Below are positions 25,155 through 34,112 of a DNA stretch of 43,101 bases, in pieces. The notes beneath the pieces are model-generated. The model did no database searches, was not told the DNA's origin, and saw nothing but the letters and a program-made list of their open reading frames with translations. How positions within the stretch are numbered: the first letter of the stretch is position 1; the number at the start of each line of letters is the position of its first letter. The DNA comes from Olavius sp. associated proteobacterium Delta 1. GTDB lineage: Bacteria; Desulfobacterota; Desulfobacteria; Desulfobacterales; JAFDCJ01. The DNA lies in the NCBI GenBank assembly GCA_902749685.1, contig CACVKW010001145.1, positions 1-43,101 of the forward strand, read 5' to 3'. Both the position numbers and the translations under genes were made by a program.

Positions 25155-25242
25155 GTTGCTGGATACTGGCTGCTCGATACTCGACTCATGAACCCGGATT
25201 GGATAAATAATCCGGGGTTTGTAATTTGAGATTTGTACTGAG
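25155..25242. repeat. two 7-bp-phased degenerate repeat blocks
   Basis: Positions 25155-25189 read GTTGCTG, GATACTG, GCTGCTC, GATACTC, GACTCAT. Positions 25215-25242 read GGGTTTG, TAATTTG, AGATTTG, TACTGAG. They fill the spacer between etfA and the cytochrome gene. Confidence 0.65.
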
Positions 25243-25248
25243 AAGCGT

Positions 25249-26247
25249 CTAATCAGAATCCTTCGACTCCTTAACCTGTTCGATTAAGGGGGGCAGGATT
25301 TCATGGACATCCCCGATGACACCCAGATCCGAGAAACGGAAGATCCTGGCGCTGGGGTCTTTATTAATTGTAATTACCAGCCGGGCCTTTTCCATGCCGG
25401 CGGTATATTCATTGGCCCCTGAAATTCCGCAGTTGAACATTAAGCGGGGTGTTACGGTCTTGCCGGTCTGGCCGATTTGGCTCTCAAAGGGCAGAATCTG
25501 CCGGTCGATGACCGGCCGCGTGCCGCCGATACTGCCTCCAATGGCCGCTGCCAGCTGCCGAATGATATCAAATGACCGGCCTTGGCCGACCCCACGTCCC
25601 CCTGAAATGATGATGTCCGCTTCCTCGAGGTCCATCGTTTCCGTCCCGGCCTCGATGATGTCGACCAGCTTCGTTCGGAGGCCATCCGGCTTGACTGACA
25701 TGGATTCAAAACGTACCTCAACCTGGGCCTGGTTGTGGGGGTCATCTGGCGTCAGAACAGACGGAATGAAGGATATGATCGCCGGGGCAGGGTGTTCGAT
25801 AAAAACCTCTTCGAATAAATACCCGTTGGAGATCGCGCGAATGGCAACGGGTTTGCCGCCATCACCGGGTTTTAAATCCACAGCCCGGGTTACCAGGGCG
25901 GTTTCCAACAGCGCGGCCAGCCGGGGGGCCAGATCATCGGTCTCGGCCGACTGAGCCATCAGTAAATAGGACGGGGTAAACTGCTTCAGCAAACGAGCTA
26001 GTTCACTCGCGAATATCTCGCCGTGATAATGAGCGAGAGCGTAGTCCCGCAGGCAAATCACGCGATCCGCACCATAGGCGCCCAATGTCGGCAGCGCTTC
26101 TTCCAAACCTTTTCCGATGGCCACCGCTGTGACATCCCCCGCCTGGTCGAGATCGGCTGCCATGCGCCGCGCCTCCGCAATGAGCCCGAATGTTACCTCT
26201 TCAATGCTGAGGTCTCTATGCTGAACCAGAATCCATATGTCGTTCAT
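25249..26247 (-). CDS. etfA: electron transfer flavoprotein alpha subunit
   Basis: The family start MNDIWILVQHRD is at the ATG at 26247; a GTG at 26265 that overlaps the upstream TGA is an alternative. The 332 residues carry the FAD domain: IISGGRGVG, GGSIGGTRPVID, QIGQTGKTVTP, CGISGANEYTAGM and NKDPSARIFRFSDLGVIGD. It pairs with the EtfB encoded 3.9 kb downstream. Its place right after two FadH/OYE-family flavoenzymes suggests these feed it electrons. Confidence 0.93.
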   Translation of the reverse strand: MNDIWILVQHRDLSIEEVTFGLIAEARRMAADLDQAGDVTAVAIGKGLEEALPTLGAYGADRVICLRDYALAHYHGEIFASELARLLKQFTPSYLLMAQSAETDDLAPRLAALLETALVTRAVDLKPGDGGKPVAIRAISNGYLFEEVFIEHPAPAIISFIPSVLTPDDPHNQAQVEVRFESMSVKPDGLRTKLVDIIEAGTETMDLEEADIIISGGRGVGQGRSFDIIRQLAAAIGGSIGGTRPVIDRQILPFESQIGQTGKTVTPRLMFNCGISGANEYTAGMEKARLVITINKDPSARIFRFSDLGVIGDVHEILPPLIEQVKESKDSD

Positions 26248-26261
26248 CTCGTAATTTCGCC

Positions 26262-28220
26262 TCACAACATTCTACCGACCCGGTGACCTTCTACGATGGC
26301 CATATCGGTTTTTCTGGGGGCCACGCAATCGCCGATCCGATAGAGCTCTTTGACTTGTCCTTTCAGTGCAAAATACAGCTCCTCACAGGCCTGATTGCCG
26401 GCCGCCAGCACCACCGTGTCATACCCGTCGAATTCCATCATCTCGTTGGAATACACATTCAGTCCTTTGACCCGGGTACCCTGAATTTCAAGTACCGCAA
26501 TGTCCGGGGTAAATGTGACGCCTTTAGTCGCCAGCCGCTGGCGTGCCAGATATAGATCTTGCAGGGGGCCGAGGCCGGCCCCCGTGAAAAGCGTCGGGGT
26601 GATGATGTGAACCGTTTTGCCGGTGTCGGCCAGCAGCTCGGCCGTGCCGGTTGCCTGATGATGACCATCCATATCAACCAGCAGCACTCGGGGGCCGGCT
26701 TCCACCTCCCCGTTCAATACCTGCCAGGTCGTGATGGCCCGGGGCGCCTCGTATTCCCCGGGAAAGGGTTTCTCTTTGGGTACAGAACCGGTGGCCACAA
26801 CCACGGCATCGGGATTTTGCTGCAGCACGACCTCGGCCGTGGCCTCGCTGCCGAGTCTGAGATCAATGTCCAGCTTGTTCACCTGCCCGATCAGCCAGCG
26901 GGTGACCCCGGTCAGCTCCTGGCGACCGGCGGCTTTTCCCGCAATGATGTTCTGTCCGCCGACCTCTTCATTTTTTTCAAAGACAATCACCCGATGTTTT
27001 CTTAGGGCGGCCGTGCGGGCGACTTCAAGACCCGCCGGACCGGCCCCTACCACCACGACCTTTTTGGGCTTATCGCATCCTTTAAGGGTACCGATTCCGA
27101 GGGTCTTCTCTTGCCCCACCGCGGGGTTCTGGATGCATCCCAGACTGAAGCCCAACCCCATGCGGGCAATGCAACCCTGGTTGTCGGCAATGCAGTGTCG
27201 AATATCATCCGACCTGCCTTGCCGGGTTTTGTTGGGCAATTCCGGGTCACAAATGAGGGCGCGCACCATACCGATCATATCGGCATGGCCATCGGCCAGA
27301 ATTTTCTCCGCCAGGTGAGGATCGTTAATGCGATTGGTGCAGAATACCGGCAGACGGATGACGGAGCGGATAGCGGCCGACAGCGGAACGGTGTAGCCCA
27401 GGGGCGTATGCATCGAGCCTTCCACTAAAAAAAGATTGAAGAAAGTACCCAGACTGAGGTCCATGAAGTCCAGCTGCCCGGCGGATTCCAGGCGAACGGC
27501 AATTTGCTTGGCGTCCTCCAGGGTCAGGCCTCCGCGGGGATGCATTTCATCGGCATTCAGCCGCACGCCGAGCGTAAAATCAGGCCCCACCGCTTTGCGC
27601 ACCGCATTCACCACTTCCAGGCTAAACCGCATGCGGTTTTCCAGGCTGCCACCGTATTCGTCGTTGCGAAAATTAGTGGCGGGTGAGAGAAACTGCCGAA
27701 TCAGCGAACTGTGTCCCAGCTGCAGTTCGATTCCGTCAAAGCCGCCTTCGACTGCATGGGCAGCACTTTTGGCGAAGTATGCGACACACTCCCGGAGATC
27801 CTCGATTTCCATCTCTTTGGCGGTTTCACGAAATATGGGATCCTTACCCGGAGACGGTCCCCAGACCGGCAGGCGGGATATTTTTCCATCAGCCTGCATA
27901 CCGTTATGGTTTAGCTGGGCAAAGATCCGGGTATCATATTCGTGAACAGCGCGGGTAAGCTGTTTGAAATCGGAAATGGCATCCGGCTCGAAGGCATCCA
28001 CCAGATTGGCATAGGGATGATCGGTCGGATGGACTCCCAGTTCTTCGGTGGTAATGAGACCGCAGCCGCCCCTGGCACGTTCGCGATAGTAATCTATATG
28101 GCGTTCGCTGATTCGGTGATCTTCGCCGAAATTGGTCATGTGAGCGGCAAAGTGAATCCGGTTGGCAACGATCACCGACCCGAGCTGCAAAGGCGAAAAG
28201 AGATATTTAAACTCGATCAC
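26262..28220 (-). CDS. mycofactocin-system FadH/OYE-family oxidoreductase (second copy)
   Basis: The start is the GTG at 28220, which overlaps the previous stop as GTGA and follows ggggag. The 652 residues have an OYE-type FMN barrel (SPLQLGSVIVANRI, QLNHNGMQ, GGFDGIELQLGHSSL), the 4Fe-4S site CIADNQGC plus GCIQNP, and FAD/NAD domains (VVVVGAGPAGLEVARTAAL, IVFEKNEEVGGQNI). Relatives include 2,4-dienoyl-CoA reductase. Two adjacent copies of this family are a known feature of mycofactocin loci. A role in reoxidising a reduced carrier or in reducing an enone is possible. Confidence 0.85.
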   Translation of the reverse strand: MIEFKYLFSPLQLGSVIVANRIHFAAHMTNFGEDHRISERHIDYYRERARGGCGLITTEELGVHPTDHPYANLVDAFEPDAISDFKQLTRAVHEYDTRIFAQLNHNGMQADGKISRLPVWGPSPGKDPIFRETAKEMEIEDLRECVAYFAKSAAHAVEGGFDGIELQLGHSSLIRQFLSPATNFRNDEYGGSLENRMRFSLEVVNAVRKAVGPDFTLGVRLNADEMHPRGGLTLEDAKQIAVRLESAGQLDFMDLSLGTFFNLFLVEGSMHTPLGYTVPLSAAIRSVIRLPVFCTNRINDPHLAEKILADGHADMIGMVRALICDPELPNKTRQGRSDDIRHCIADNQGCIARMGLGFSLGCIQNPAVGQEKTLGIGTLKGCDKPKKVVVVGAGPAGLEVARTAALRKHRVIVFEKNEEVGGQNIIAGKAAGRQELTGVTRWLIGQVNKLDIDLRLGSEATAEVVLQQNPDAVVVATGSVPKEKPFPGEYEAPRAITTWQVLNGEVEAGPRVLLVDMDGHHQATGTAELLADTGKTVHIITPTLFTGAGLGPLQDLYLARQRLATKGVTFTPDIAVLEIQGTRVKGLNVYSNEMMEFDGYDTVVLAAGNQACEELYFALKGQVKELYRIGDCVAPRKTDMAIVEGHRVGRML

Positions 28221-30166
28221 AGCTGCTCCCCTGCCTGCCGTCCTTCCAGGATGGCCATATCGATGCCGCGCGGGGCGACACAATCGCCAATCCGGTATAA
28301 TTCCCGGATCTGCCCTTTCAATTGCCGATAGAGCTGATCTTCCGCGACATTGCCCATATCAAGAATGATCGTATCGAAATCCTCGAACCGAATCGGTGTG
28401 TTGGTAAAGATCTCGCGTGCCTTGACCACATTTTCTTCAATTTTATCAATGATTACATCCGAAGTGAATTTCACGCCCAATTGCAGCAGCCGTTGACGGG
28501 TCAGATAAAGATCCCCCAGGGGACCCAGCTCGATTCCAATAAACAGGTCACTGGTCACCATGTGGACGTTTTTACCTTGATTGGCCAAAAATTCGACCGT
28601 GGCCGTGGCATGATGTCCGCCGTTTTCGTCGATAAACAGCACCTTCTCACCTACCGCAAACGATTCATTTAAAACCTGCCGGACATCGAGCACCAAAGGG
28701 GGACCGTAATTGCCCGGTACCGGTTTCGGCCGGGGGCGGGAGCCCGTGGCGACGACGACGGCATCGGGATGTTGTTGCGCGACGAAATCGGCGTTCACCC
28801 TTGTATCGGTGACAATCGGTACTTCAAGCTCCGCCAGCGCATGCCTGAGATATCTAACAACGCCGGCCATGGCCTGTCGGCCGGGTCGTTTTTTTATGAG
28901 ATTGATCTGACCGCCGATGCGGCGGTCTTTCTCATAAACGGTCACCGTGTGGCCGCGCAAACGGGCGCTGCGGGCGGCTTCCAAACCGGCCGGACCGCCG
29001 CCGACAACCATTACCTGTTTGCGGTTGGCGGCCGGTCGGAACGTTTTTTCACCTGCCGGCGATTCCTCTCCGACCAGGGAGTTTTGAATACACCCCAACA
29101 TTTTATTCTGGTTGATGCGGCCGATGCATCCTTTATTGTCTTTGACGCAATAGCGTATGTTTTCCGGTTTTCCTGCGCGTGCTTTTTTAGCCATATCAGG
29201 ATCACAAATTAAAGCTCGCACGAACCCGACCATATCCGCTCTTTGCGCAGTGATGATTTCTTCGGCCATTTGCGGAAAGCCGATCTGGTAACTGGCCATA
29301 GTCGGTAAACTGACGCTTTTTTTGATCTGTTCTGCCAGGTCAACCGTAAAACCAATGGGCGTGTGCATGGATGCCAGGGTCAGGTAGAGATTATAGTAGG
29401 TCCCGACCGAGGTATTGATGAAATCGATTTGCCCCGTGCTTTCGAAGCGCTGGGCAGAGCGGCGCGATTCGTCAATGGTGATGCTGCCCCAGAATTTTTC
29501 ATCCACACACAGGCGAATTCCGACCGTAAAGTCGGATCCCACCGCTTTGCGTGTTGCCTCAACAACCTCAAGCGGCAGGCGCATGCGATTTTCCGGGCTG
29601 CCGCCGTATTCGTCCTGACGATGATTACTGAGCGGAGAAAGAAATTGGCGCAGCAAAGATTGCGGCCCCATGTCGATTTCCACACCGTCAAACCCACCGG
29701 CACGGGCCAGTTCGGCGGCCGCGGCAAAGGCCGCGGCAAGGGTTGCCATATCCTCGGCCTCCATCGCTTTGGCAGTTTCGCCAAACTCGATATCGGCCAT
29801 GGCGGATGGGCCCCATATTGCCTGCCGGGAAATGGAACCGCTGCTTTGAAACCCGTGATGATTCAGCTGGGCGAAGATCCGGCTGTCAAATTCGTGGACG
29901 GCGTCTGTCAGCCTCAGGTAATCATCGACCACCTGCGGCTGAAAAGCCTCGATCATGGCTTCCCAGGGCCGATCTCCGGCATGAATTGCGAGCTCTCCAA
30001 CAACGACAAGTCCGCATCCACCCTGTGCCCGGCGGCGATAGTAAGCGATATGGCGCTCATTCAAGCGGCCCCGGCGGGCGAAATTAGTGCGATGCGCGAG
30101 AAAACAGATGCGGTTGGACAGCTCGACGCCGCCGACCTTCAGTTTTGTAAAGAGGTTATCGTACAT
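28217..30166 (-). CDS. mycofactocin-system FadH/OYE-family oxidoreductase (first copy)
   Basis: The ATG at 30166 gives a 649-residue protein starting MYDNLFTKLKVGGVELSNRI. It has the FMN barrel (QLNHHGFQSSG, GGFDGVEIDMGPQSLLRQFL), 4Fe-4S cysteines in CVKDNKGC and GCIQNS, and a C-terminal flavin/NAD part (VMVVGGGPAGLEAARSARL, VYEKDRRIGGQINL). It is about half identical to the next gene by eye, an evident duplication. It lies between mftC and the ETF genes. Electron flow to EtfAB via its Fe-S and FAD is a reasonable inference. Confidence 0.85.
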   Translation of the reverse strand: MYDNLFTKLKVGGVELSNRICFLAHRTNFARRGRLNERHIAYYRRRAQGGCGLVVVGELAIHAGDRPWEAMIEAFQPQVVDDYLRLTDAVHEFDSRIFAQLNHHGFQSSGSISRQAIWGPSAMADIEFGETAKAMEAEDMATLAAAFAAAAELARAGGFDGVEIDMGPQSLLRQFLSPLSNHRQDEYGGSPENRMRLPLEVVEATRKAVGSDFTVGIRLCVDEKFWGSITIDESRRSAQRFESTGQIDFINTSVGTYYNLYLTLASMHTPIGFTVDLAEQIKKSVSLPTMASYQIGFPQMAEEIITAQRADMVGFVRALICDPDMAKKARAGKPENIRYCVKDNKGCIGRINQNKMLGCIQNSLVGEESPAGEKTFRPAANRKQVMVVGGGPAGLEAARSARLRGHTVTVYEKDRRIGGQINLIKKRPGRQAMAGVVRYLRHALAELEVPIVTDTRVNADFVAQQHPDAVVVATGSRPRPKPVPGNYGPPLVLDVRQVLNESFAVGEKVLFIDENGGHHATATVEFLANQGKNVHMVTSDLFIGIELGPLGDLYLTRQRLLQLGVKFTSDVIIDKIEENVVKAREIFTNTPIRFEDFDTIILDMGNVAEDQLYRQLKGQIRELYRIGDCVAPRGIDMAILEGRQAGEQL

Positions 30167-30229
30167 AAGACAAGGCTTTACCAAAATCAAACTCGCTGGA
30201 TTACCGGAGCTTGGCGCCTTGGACTAGCT

Positions 30230-31243
30230 TCAAGCAGCGCTTTTAAGGTTCACCAGACATTCCGGGTCCGGCATGGCGATGTCATGATAGGTATGATAGG
30301 CCACGGCCGGACAACCGCCGCGGCAAACTTCAAACCGGCTGCACGTTTGACAGGACTCAACGTTCAGGTTGCGCAGTTGAGAGAATACCGGCGCACGCTG
30401 CCAAATGTTTTTAAAATTGGAAGTCCGCACATTGCCGGCAAGAAAGTTCCGCTCCTGCATGAAGGCGCACGGATACACATTGCCGTTGGGTGCAATGCAG
30501 CAGGTCATCTTGGCGGCACCGCACATGTCCAGTCCTTTGCGGCGCCGGTTTTCTGAGGTCAGGCAAAAAAAGGAGTCACCGGTGCGCACCAGATCATGAT
30601 GATCGAGCCAAACCGCAAAATCTTCCAGTTGATCTTTGTCAGGTCCCAAATATGACCGGCTGGCTTTTCCCCTGCCCGACGGACGAAACCGCGACACCCT
30701 TAAATCGGCACCGTAATCTTTTGCAAGATTGCGAAGATCGTCTAACTGGGGATAATTTAGCCGGGTCAACACGGTGTTGATGCTGAACGGCACTTGATTG
30801 CGTGCCAGGCATGCGACAGCTGCCAGAATTCTGGGGTACGTTCCCCGGCCCCGAATTCGATCGTTTACTTCAGCCGTAGCGCCGTCAAGGCTGACCTGCA
30901 GATAAAGCATTTTCAGTTTTGCCAAACGCCGGGCCAGATCCTTGTCAATCAGCATCCCATTCGTGCTCACGCAGGTAACCAGGCCTCTTTGATGGGAATA
31001 TTCCAGCAGACCCAGGAAGTCATCTCTGATAAACGGCTCCCCCCCGCCAATGTTGACCTGGAACACTTTGAGTTCAGCAAGTTCTTCGATCAGCTTCAAA
31101 CACTCCCGTGGCGTGAGCTCCCCCGCTGCGGCCACCCCCGAATCCGACAGGCAGTGGGCACATTGAAGGTTGCAGCGCAGGGTCATCTCCCAGGTGACGT
31201 TGACCGGCGCCCGCAATCCCATCTTTGCCATTTCAGCACTCAA
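30230..31243 (-). CDS. mftC: mycofactocin radical SAM maturase MftC
   Basis: This 337-residue radical SAM protein has CNLQCAHC (Cys 24, 28, 31), the GGGEPF motif and a SPASM domain with auxiliary-cluster cysteines: CGAAKMTCCIAPNGNVYPC, then CQTCSRFEVCRGGCPAV. MftC oxidatively decarboxylates the C-terminal tyrosine of MftA and then joins it to the preceding valine. It overlaps mftB by 11 bp, so they are translated together. It is somewhat shorter than mycobacterial MftC, but all cluster ligands are present. Confidence 0.93.
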   Translation of the reverse strand: MSAEMAKMGLRAPVNVTWEMTLRCNLQCAHCLSDSGVAAAGELTPRECLKLIEELAELKVFQVNIGGGEPFIRDDFLGLLEYSHQRGLVTCVSTNGMLIDKDLARRLAKLKMLYLQVSLDGATAEVNDRIRGRGTYPRILAAVACLARNQVPFSINTVLTRLNYPQLDDLRNLAKDYGADLRVSRFRPSGRGKASRSYLGPDKDQLEDFAVWLDHHDLVRTGDSFFCLTSENRRRKGLDMCGAAKMTCCIAPNGNVYPCAFMQERNFLAGNVRTSNFKNIWQRAPVFSQLRNLNVESCQTCSRFEVCRGGCPAVAYHTYHDIAMPDPECLVNLKSAA

Positions 31244-31508
31244 GGACCACCCCTTTTTCCTTTAACTGATTCAGGCTTTTTTCAATATCCAATAAGCGGG
31301 CTTTTGAAACGGTATTCCGCGCTTTACAATGGGATAGCCAAGTGTCAAGGCTGACCTTGCCTTTAAAAAAATTCGGTTCAAGTGCATTGCCGCAAGAAAC
31401 AAAATACAGCCGTGGCCCCACCATTGTATAAAAAAGCAGACCGAAATCCTCTTGCCGCACCTGGGTGCCGGGGGCCAGTGTATATTTTGTTGCCGTTATT
31501 GATCCCAT
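31233..31508 (-). CDS. mftB: mycofactocin peptide chaperone MftB
   Basis: The 91 residues form a PqqD-like winged fold. They carry the MftB-type phrase FGLLFYTMVGPRLYFVSCG (22-40) and a helical end KSLNQLKEKGVVLEC. MftB binds the MftA precursor and presents it to MftC. It lies between mftA and mftC and overlaps mftC, the canonical order. A large hairpin separates it from mftA. Confidence 0.92.
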   Translation of the reverse strand: MGSITATKYTLAPGTQVRQEDFGLLFYTMVGPRLYFVSCGNALEPNFFKGKVSLDTWLSHCKARNTVSKARLLDIEKSLNQLKEKGVVLEC

Positions 31509-31580
31509 GATTTTCTATCCTGAGACCCCTCCAGAGTATGAAATATAGAAGCGCGCAGTTCGTTGCCGCACTCGATTCGG

Positions 31581-31626
31581 CTGCCTGCGACAAGCTGCAT
31601 TCGGCCTTTGCTCATGTCGCAGGCAG
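31581..31626 (-). promoter_or_regulatory. long hairpin between mftA and mftB
   Basis: ctgcctgcgaca (31581-31592) and tgtcgcaggcag (31615-31626) are perfect 12-bp inverted copies with a 22-nt loop. No T-run follows, so it is more likely an RNA-stability or attenuation element than a full terminator. Such spacers let a short precursor be expressed more strongly than its enzymes. Confidence 0.7.
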
Positions 31627-31673
31627 GCCCCGGCACGTCGAGGAGGGCTTTTCGCCGGCCGAAATCCGAATTA

Positions 31674-31817
31674 TCAATAAACTCCGCAAATACCATCGAT
31701 GGCCAGTTCTTCAATCTGGATTTCCTCGGTGTCAAAAATGTTGTCTTGCGGGGTTTCATCTGCTTGTTGCTTTAAATCCTCTTTTTTCTCATCCTTTTCA
31801 ACATCGTGTTTTTTCAT
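31674..31817 (-). CDS. mftA: mycofactocin precursor peptide MftA
   Basis: The ATG at 31817 follows aaagga and gives 47 residues; the longer open frame upstream is not needed. The leader is strongly charged (MKKHDVEKDEKKEDLKQQ). The C-terminus reads EEIQIEELAIDGICGVY, ending in the universal Val-Tyr pair that becomes the redox cofactor, within the conserved IDG-I/M-CGVY core. MftC modifies the Tyr and Val, and a peptidase then frees the product. It is the first gene of the biosynthetic part, just after the MoaD-like gene. Confidence 0.95.
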   Translation of the reverse strand: MKKHDVEKDEKKEDLKQQADETPQDNIFDTEEIQIEELAIDGICGVY

Positions 31818-31949
31818 GTAACTTTCCTTTTGAATTGTTTCTTTAACACCGAGGGATAAGGTCATACGTGCATGTCGCCGTGTACGGATGCGCAATGACT
31901 GATGCCCTTGTGTATAGATGAAAGTGCTTCTTAGATGGCCACGCACCGG

Positions 31950-32192
31950 TCATCCGCCGAAAACAGATTGAAAAACATGCACGACAGCTCCGCTAGGCAG
32001 GATATCATCCGGCTTCAATACCCTTGCATTTATGGCCACAACGGCCCTGTCAGATTCCACAATTTTTAAATGCGCCAGAAGGTCGCCGACTTTGGCATTC
32101 TCCGGAATCTCTATCTCGAAGCCGGTCGCGGCGGGTTCGTAATCCGGACGATTCCTGCCCAGGGTTCCGAATAATCTGACGCTGATCTTCAT
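31950..32192 (-). CDS. MoaD/ThiS-family sulfur carrier protein
   Basis: The 80-residue ubiquitin-like protein starts MKISVRLFGTLGR and ends in SVFGG, the di-glycine tail that is adenylated and thiocarboxylated. It starts 11 bp after the AOR stop, so it is co-expressed with it. MoaD-like proteins often accompany tungsten AORs and probably serve their pterin cofactor synthesis. No MoeB- or MoaE-like partner is present in this window. Confidence 0.88.
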   Translation of the reverse strand: MKISVRLFGTLGRNRPDYEPAATGFEIEIPENAKVGDLLAHLKIVESDRAVVAINARVLKPDDILPSGAVVHVFQSVFGG

Positions 32193-32203
32193 AGTCGAAT
32201 CCG

Positions 32204-33922
32204 CTAAAACGCAAATGTGCTGTCCATATCTTCGTCACTGATGACGATCACGGTATTGTGCGGGGGCAGCGGTTCCTCGTAGAAAAACTTGGGCAAGCGA
32301 TCATCCTTATTGGTAAATCCGGCCCTGCGGTTGAATTCCCGTTCCGCTTTCAGGACCCGGATGCCCATGGCAGGAATGTCATCCGGCCCGAGCTGGGTCC
32401 CCAACTTCGCGTTCATGGCACTCAAAAAGGCTGCGCCGCCTTCGGGGGTCGTAATGGCAAAACTTGCCAAAAGGCACATCCCGGTGCAATCGACCGCGGC
32501 CATGGCAATCTGCATGTTGCGGGAAGCCTCAACCTGGCCTTCGGCCTTCAACGGATCGAGGGCCTGGGTCAGATATTCCCCGACCACGTTGCCCGCTGTG
32601 TGATCCGCTCCCATCGGCGATGTGGCATAGGTAACCGCATTGCCCTGCATGGCTCTGGGATCGTAGGCGGCAATACTCTGGCCCTTGACAACCGGCACCC
32701 GTGGATGGTTGAAGTGTTTGCCGACGGCGGCCGGACCGTCGCCGATGACCCTGCCGATTTCGCTTCCCTTGGCCACCGCTTCAATCATTTCGACAGCGGC
32801 CTGGCCATCGCCGAATTCTTTATATCCCGCATCCATGGCCACCGCAACCGCTACACCGGCGCTCATGGTGTCCAGACCAATATCATCGCACAGGTTGTCC
32901 AACCGGGCAATTGTATCAAGATCATTGATACCGGTCATACCGCCCAGGGACCAGATCGTTTCGTATTCTAAAGAGGAGGTGACATACTTGCCGTCTTGAT
33001 CGACAAATTCATTGGAGCAATGGACAATACACTGGGCGCAGCCGACGTGGGTGGTCTTGCCGCCGCGTTGCTGGATAACCTGGGCCATGGTTTCGCCGCT
33101 GACCTTCTCCCAACCTTCCAAGACACCCTGGGTGGCATTGTAGCTGGGGAATGCGCCCATGGAATTGATCGGGGCCACCAGCCCGGCGGTGCCGAGGGCC
33201 GGCATCATTTGACCGCTGAAAGGATGGTCCTTGACGGCTTTGGCATAGGCTTTGGCAGCTTCCTTGAAGGCTTCCGGATCGGCGATGGCATCGGGGCTTT
33301 TCCCGCGCTGGTCCACCACGATGGCCTTGAGCCCTTTGGCGCCCATGACGGCACCCAGGCCGCCCCGACCAGCCGCCCGACAGGGCCGTCCGTCAATGTC
33401 GGAGGTCTGAATGGAGGCGGCGGTCAATTTTTGCTCGCCTGCCGGTCCGATACAAAGTACCGCGTTTTTCTCTCCATAGACCGCAAGCAACTTTTCCACG
33501 AGGGCATACGTGCGCATTCCCTTGTACGCTTCGGCCGCATCAAAGCTCGCTTCTCCATTTTCGTCGATTTTGAGGATGTTGAGGTCCTCTTCCGATCCCT
33601 GGCCTTCAACGATTATGGCAGAGATCCCCAGGCGTCCAAGGGCCGCGGCTATCGTTCCGCCTGCATTGCTTTCCTTAATAGTTCCGGTCAGCGGGCTTTT
33701 AGCCCCGACGGAAAGTCTGCTGGTATTGACCAAATTAGTCCCGCTCAAAAGGCCGGGAGCGAAAATTAGTTTGTTTTCCGGACCTAAGGGATCACATTTG
33801 GGCGGCACCTCCCCATTGATCATGATCGATGTAAGACCTCTTCCTCCCAGACCAAGGTATTCCTGCGGCACATCTTCGACGGTTATTGTTTTGCGGGTCA
33901 TGTTTACCTTCAGGAATTTCAT
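32204..33922 (-). CDS. aldehyde:ferredoxin oxidoreductase (tungsten-pterin)
   Basis: The start follows aaggaga. The 572 residues show AOR N-terminal features (YLGLGGRGLTS, FAPGLLSGTN, SRLSVGAKSPLTGTIKESN, GRGGLGAVMGAKGLKAI), the Fe-S ligands in CAQCIVHC (CxxCxxxC) with the fourth near DCTGMC, and the pterin-site region SPMGADHTAGN. It oxidises aldehydes to acids with ferredoxin as acceptor, in the cytoplasm. Set beside a Zn alcohol dehydrogenase and a mycofactocin SDR, it would take the aldehydes they produce. Confidence 0.92.
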   Translation of the reverse strand: MKFLKVNMTRKTITVEDVPQEYLGLGGRGLTSIMINGEVPPKCDPLGPENKLIFAPGLLSGTNLVNTSRLSVGAKSPLTGTIKESNAGGTIAAALGRLGISAIIVEGQGSEEDLNILKIDENGEASFDAAEAYKGMRTYALVEKLLAVYGEKNAVLCIGPAGEQKLTAASIQTSDIDGRPCRAAGRGGLGAVMGAKGLKAIVVDQRGKSPDAIADPEAFKEAAKAYAKAVKDHPFSGQMMPALGTAGLVAPINSMGAFPSYNATQGVLEGWEKVSGETMAQVIQQRGGKTTHVGCAQCIVHCSNEFVDQDGKYVTSSLEYETIWSLGGMTGINDLDTIARLDNLCDDIGLDTMSAGVAVAVAMDAGYKEFGDGQAAVEMIEAVAKGSEIGRVIGDGPAAVGKHFNHPRVPVVKGQSIAAYDPRAMQGNAVTYATSPMGADHTAGNVVGEYLTQALDPLKAEGQVEASRNMQIAMAAVDCTGMCLLASFAITTPEGGAAFLSAMNAKLGTQLGPDDIPAMGIRVLKAEREFNRRAGFTNKDDRLPKFFYEEPLPPHNTVIVISDEDMDSTFAF

Positions 33923-34112
33923 AGCATTCTCCTTATGTTCAGTTCACATTTTATATGGTAAGCCGTATTCAGATTCAACGCCTGCCATTGCGGCTGCCCC
34001 TTGAAAAAACCAGCAACGGACCACACGGGCAAGGGCCGGGCCGAAATCAAGGACAACCCTTGCTCCGCATGGATTAAAGTCCTTTAATGTGAAGTTATTT
34101 TAAAGTGAGCCC

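Noticed and set aside
29363..30556. 397-codon open frame on the plus strand
   Set aside because: It is antisense to the first FadH/OYE gene and mftC, whose motifs are unmistakable. The antisense product has no recognisable domain and results from GC-rich codon bias.
34029..34063. gcaaggg/cccttgc hairpin between ADH and AOR
   Set aside because: Only 7 bp with a 21-nt loop and no T-run on either strand, so too weak to call a terminator.
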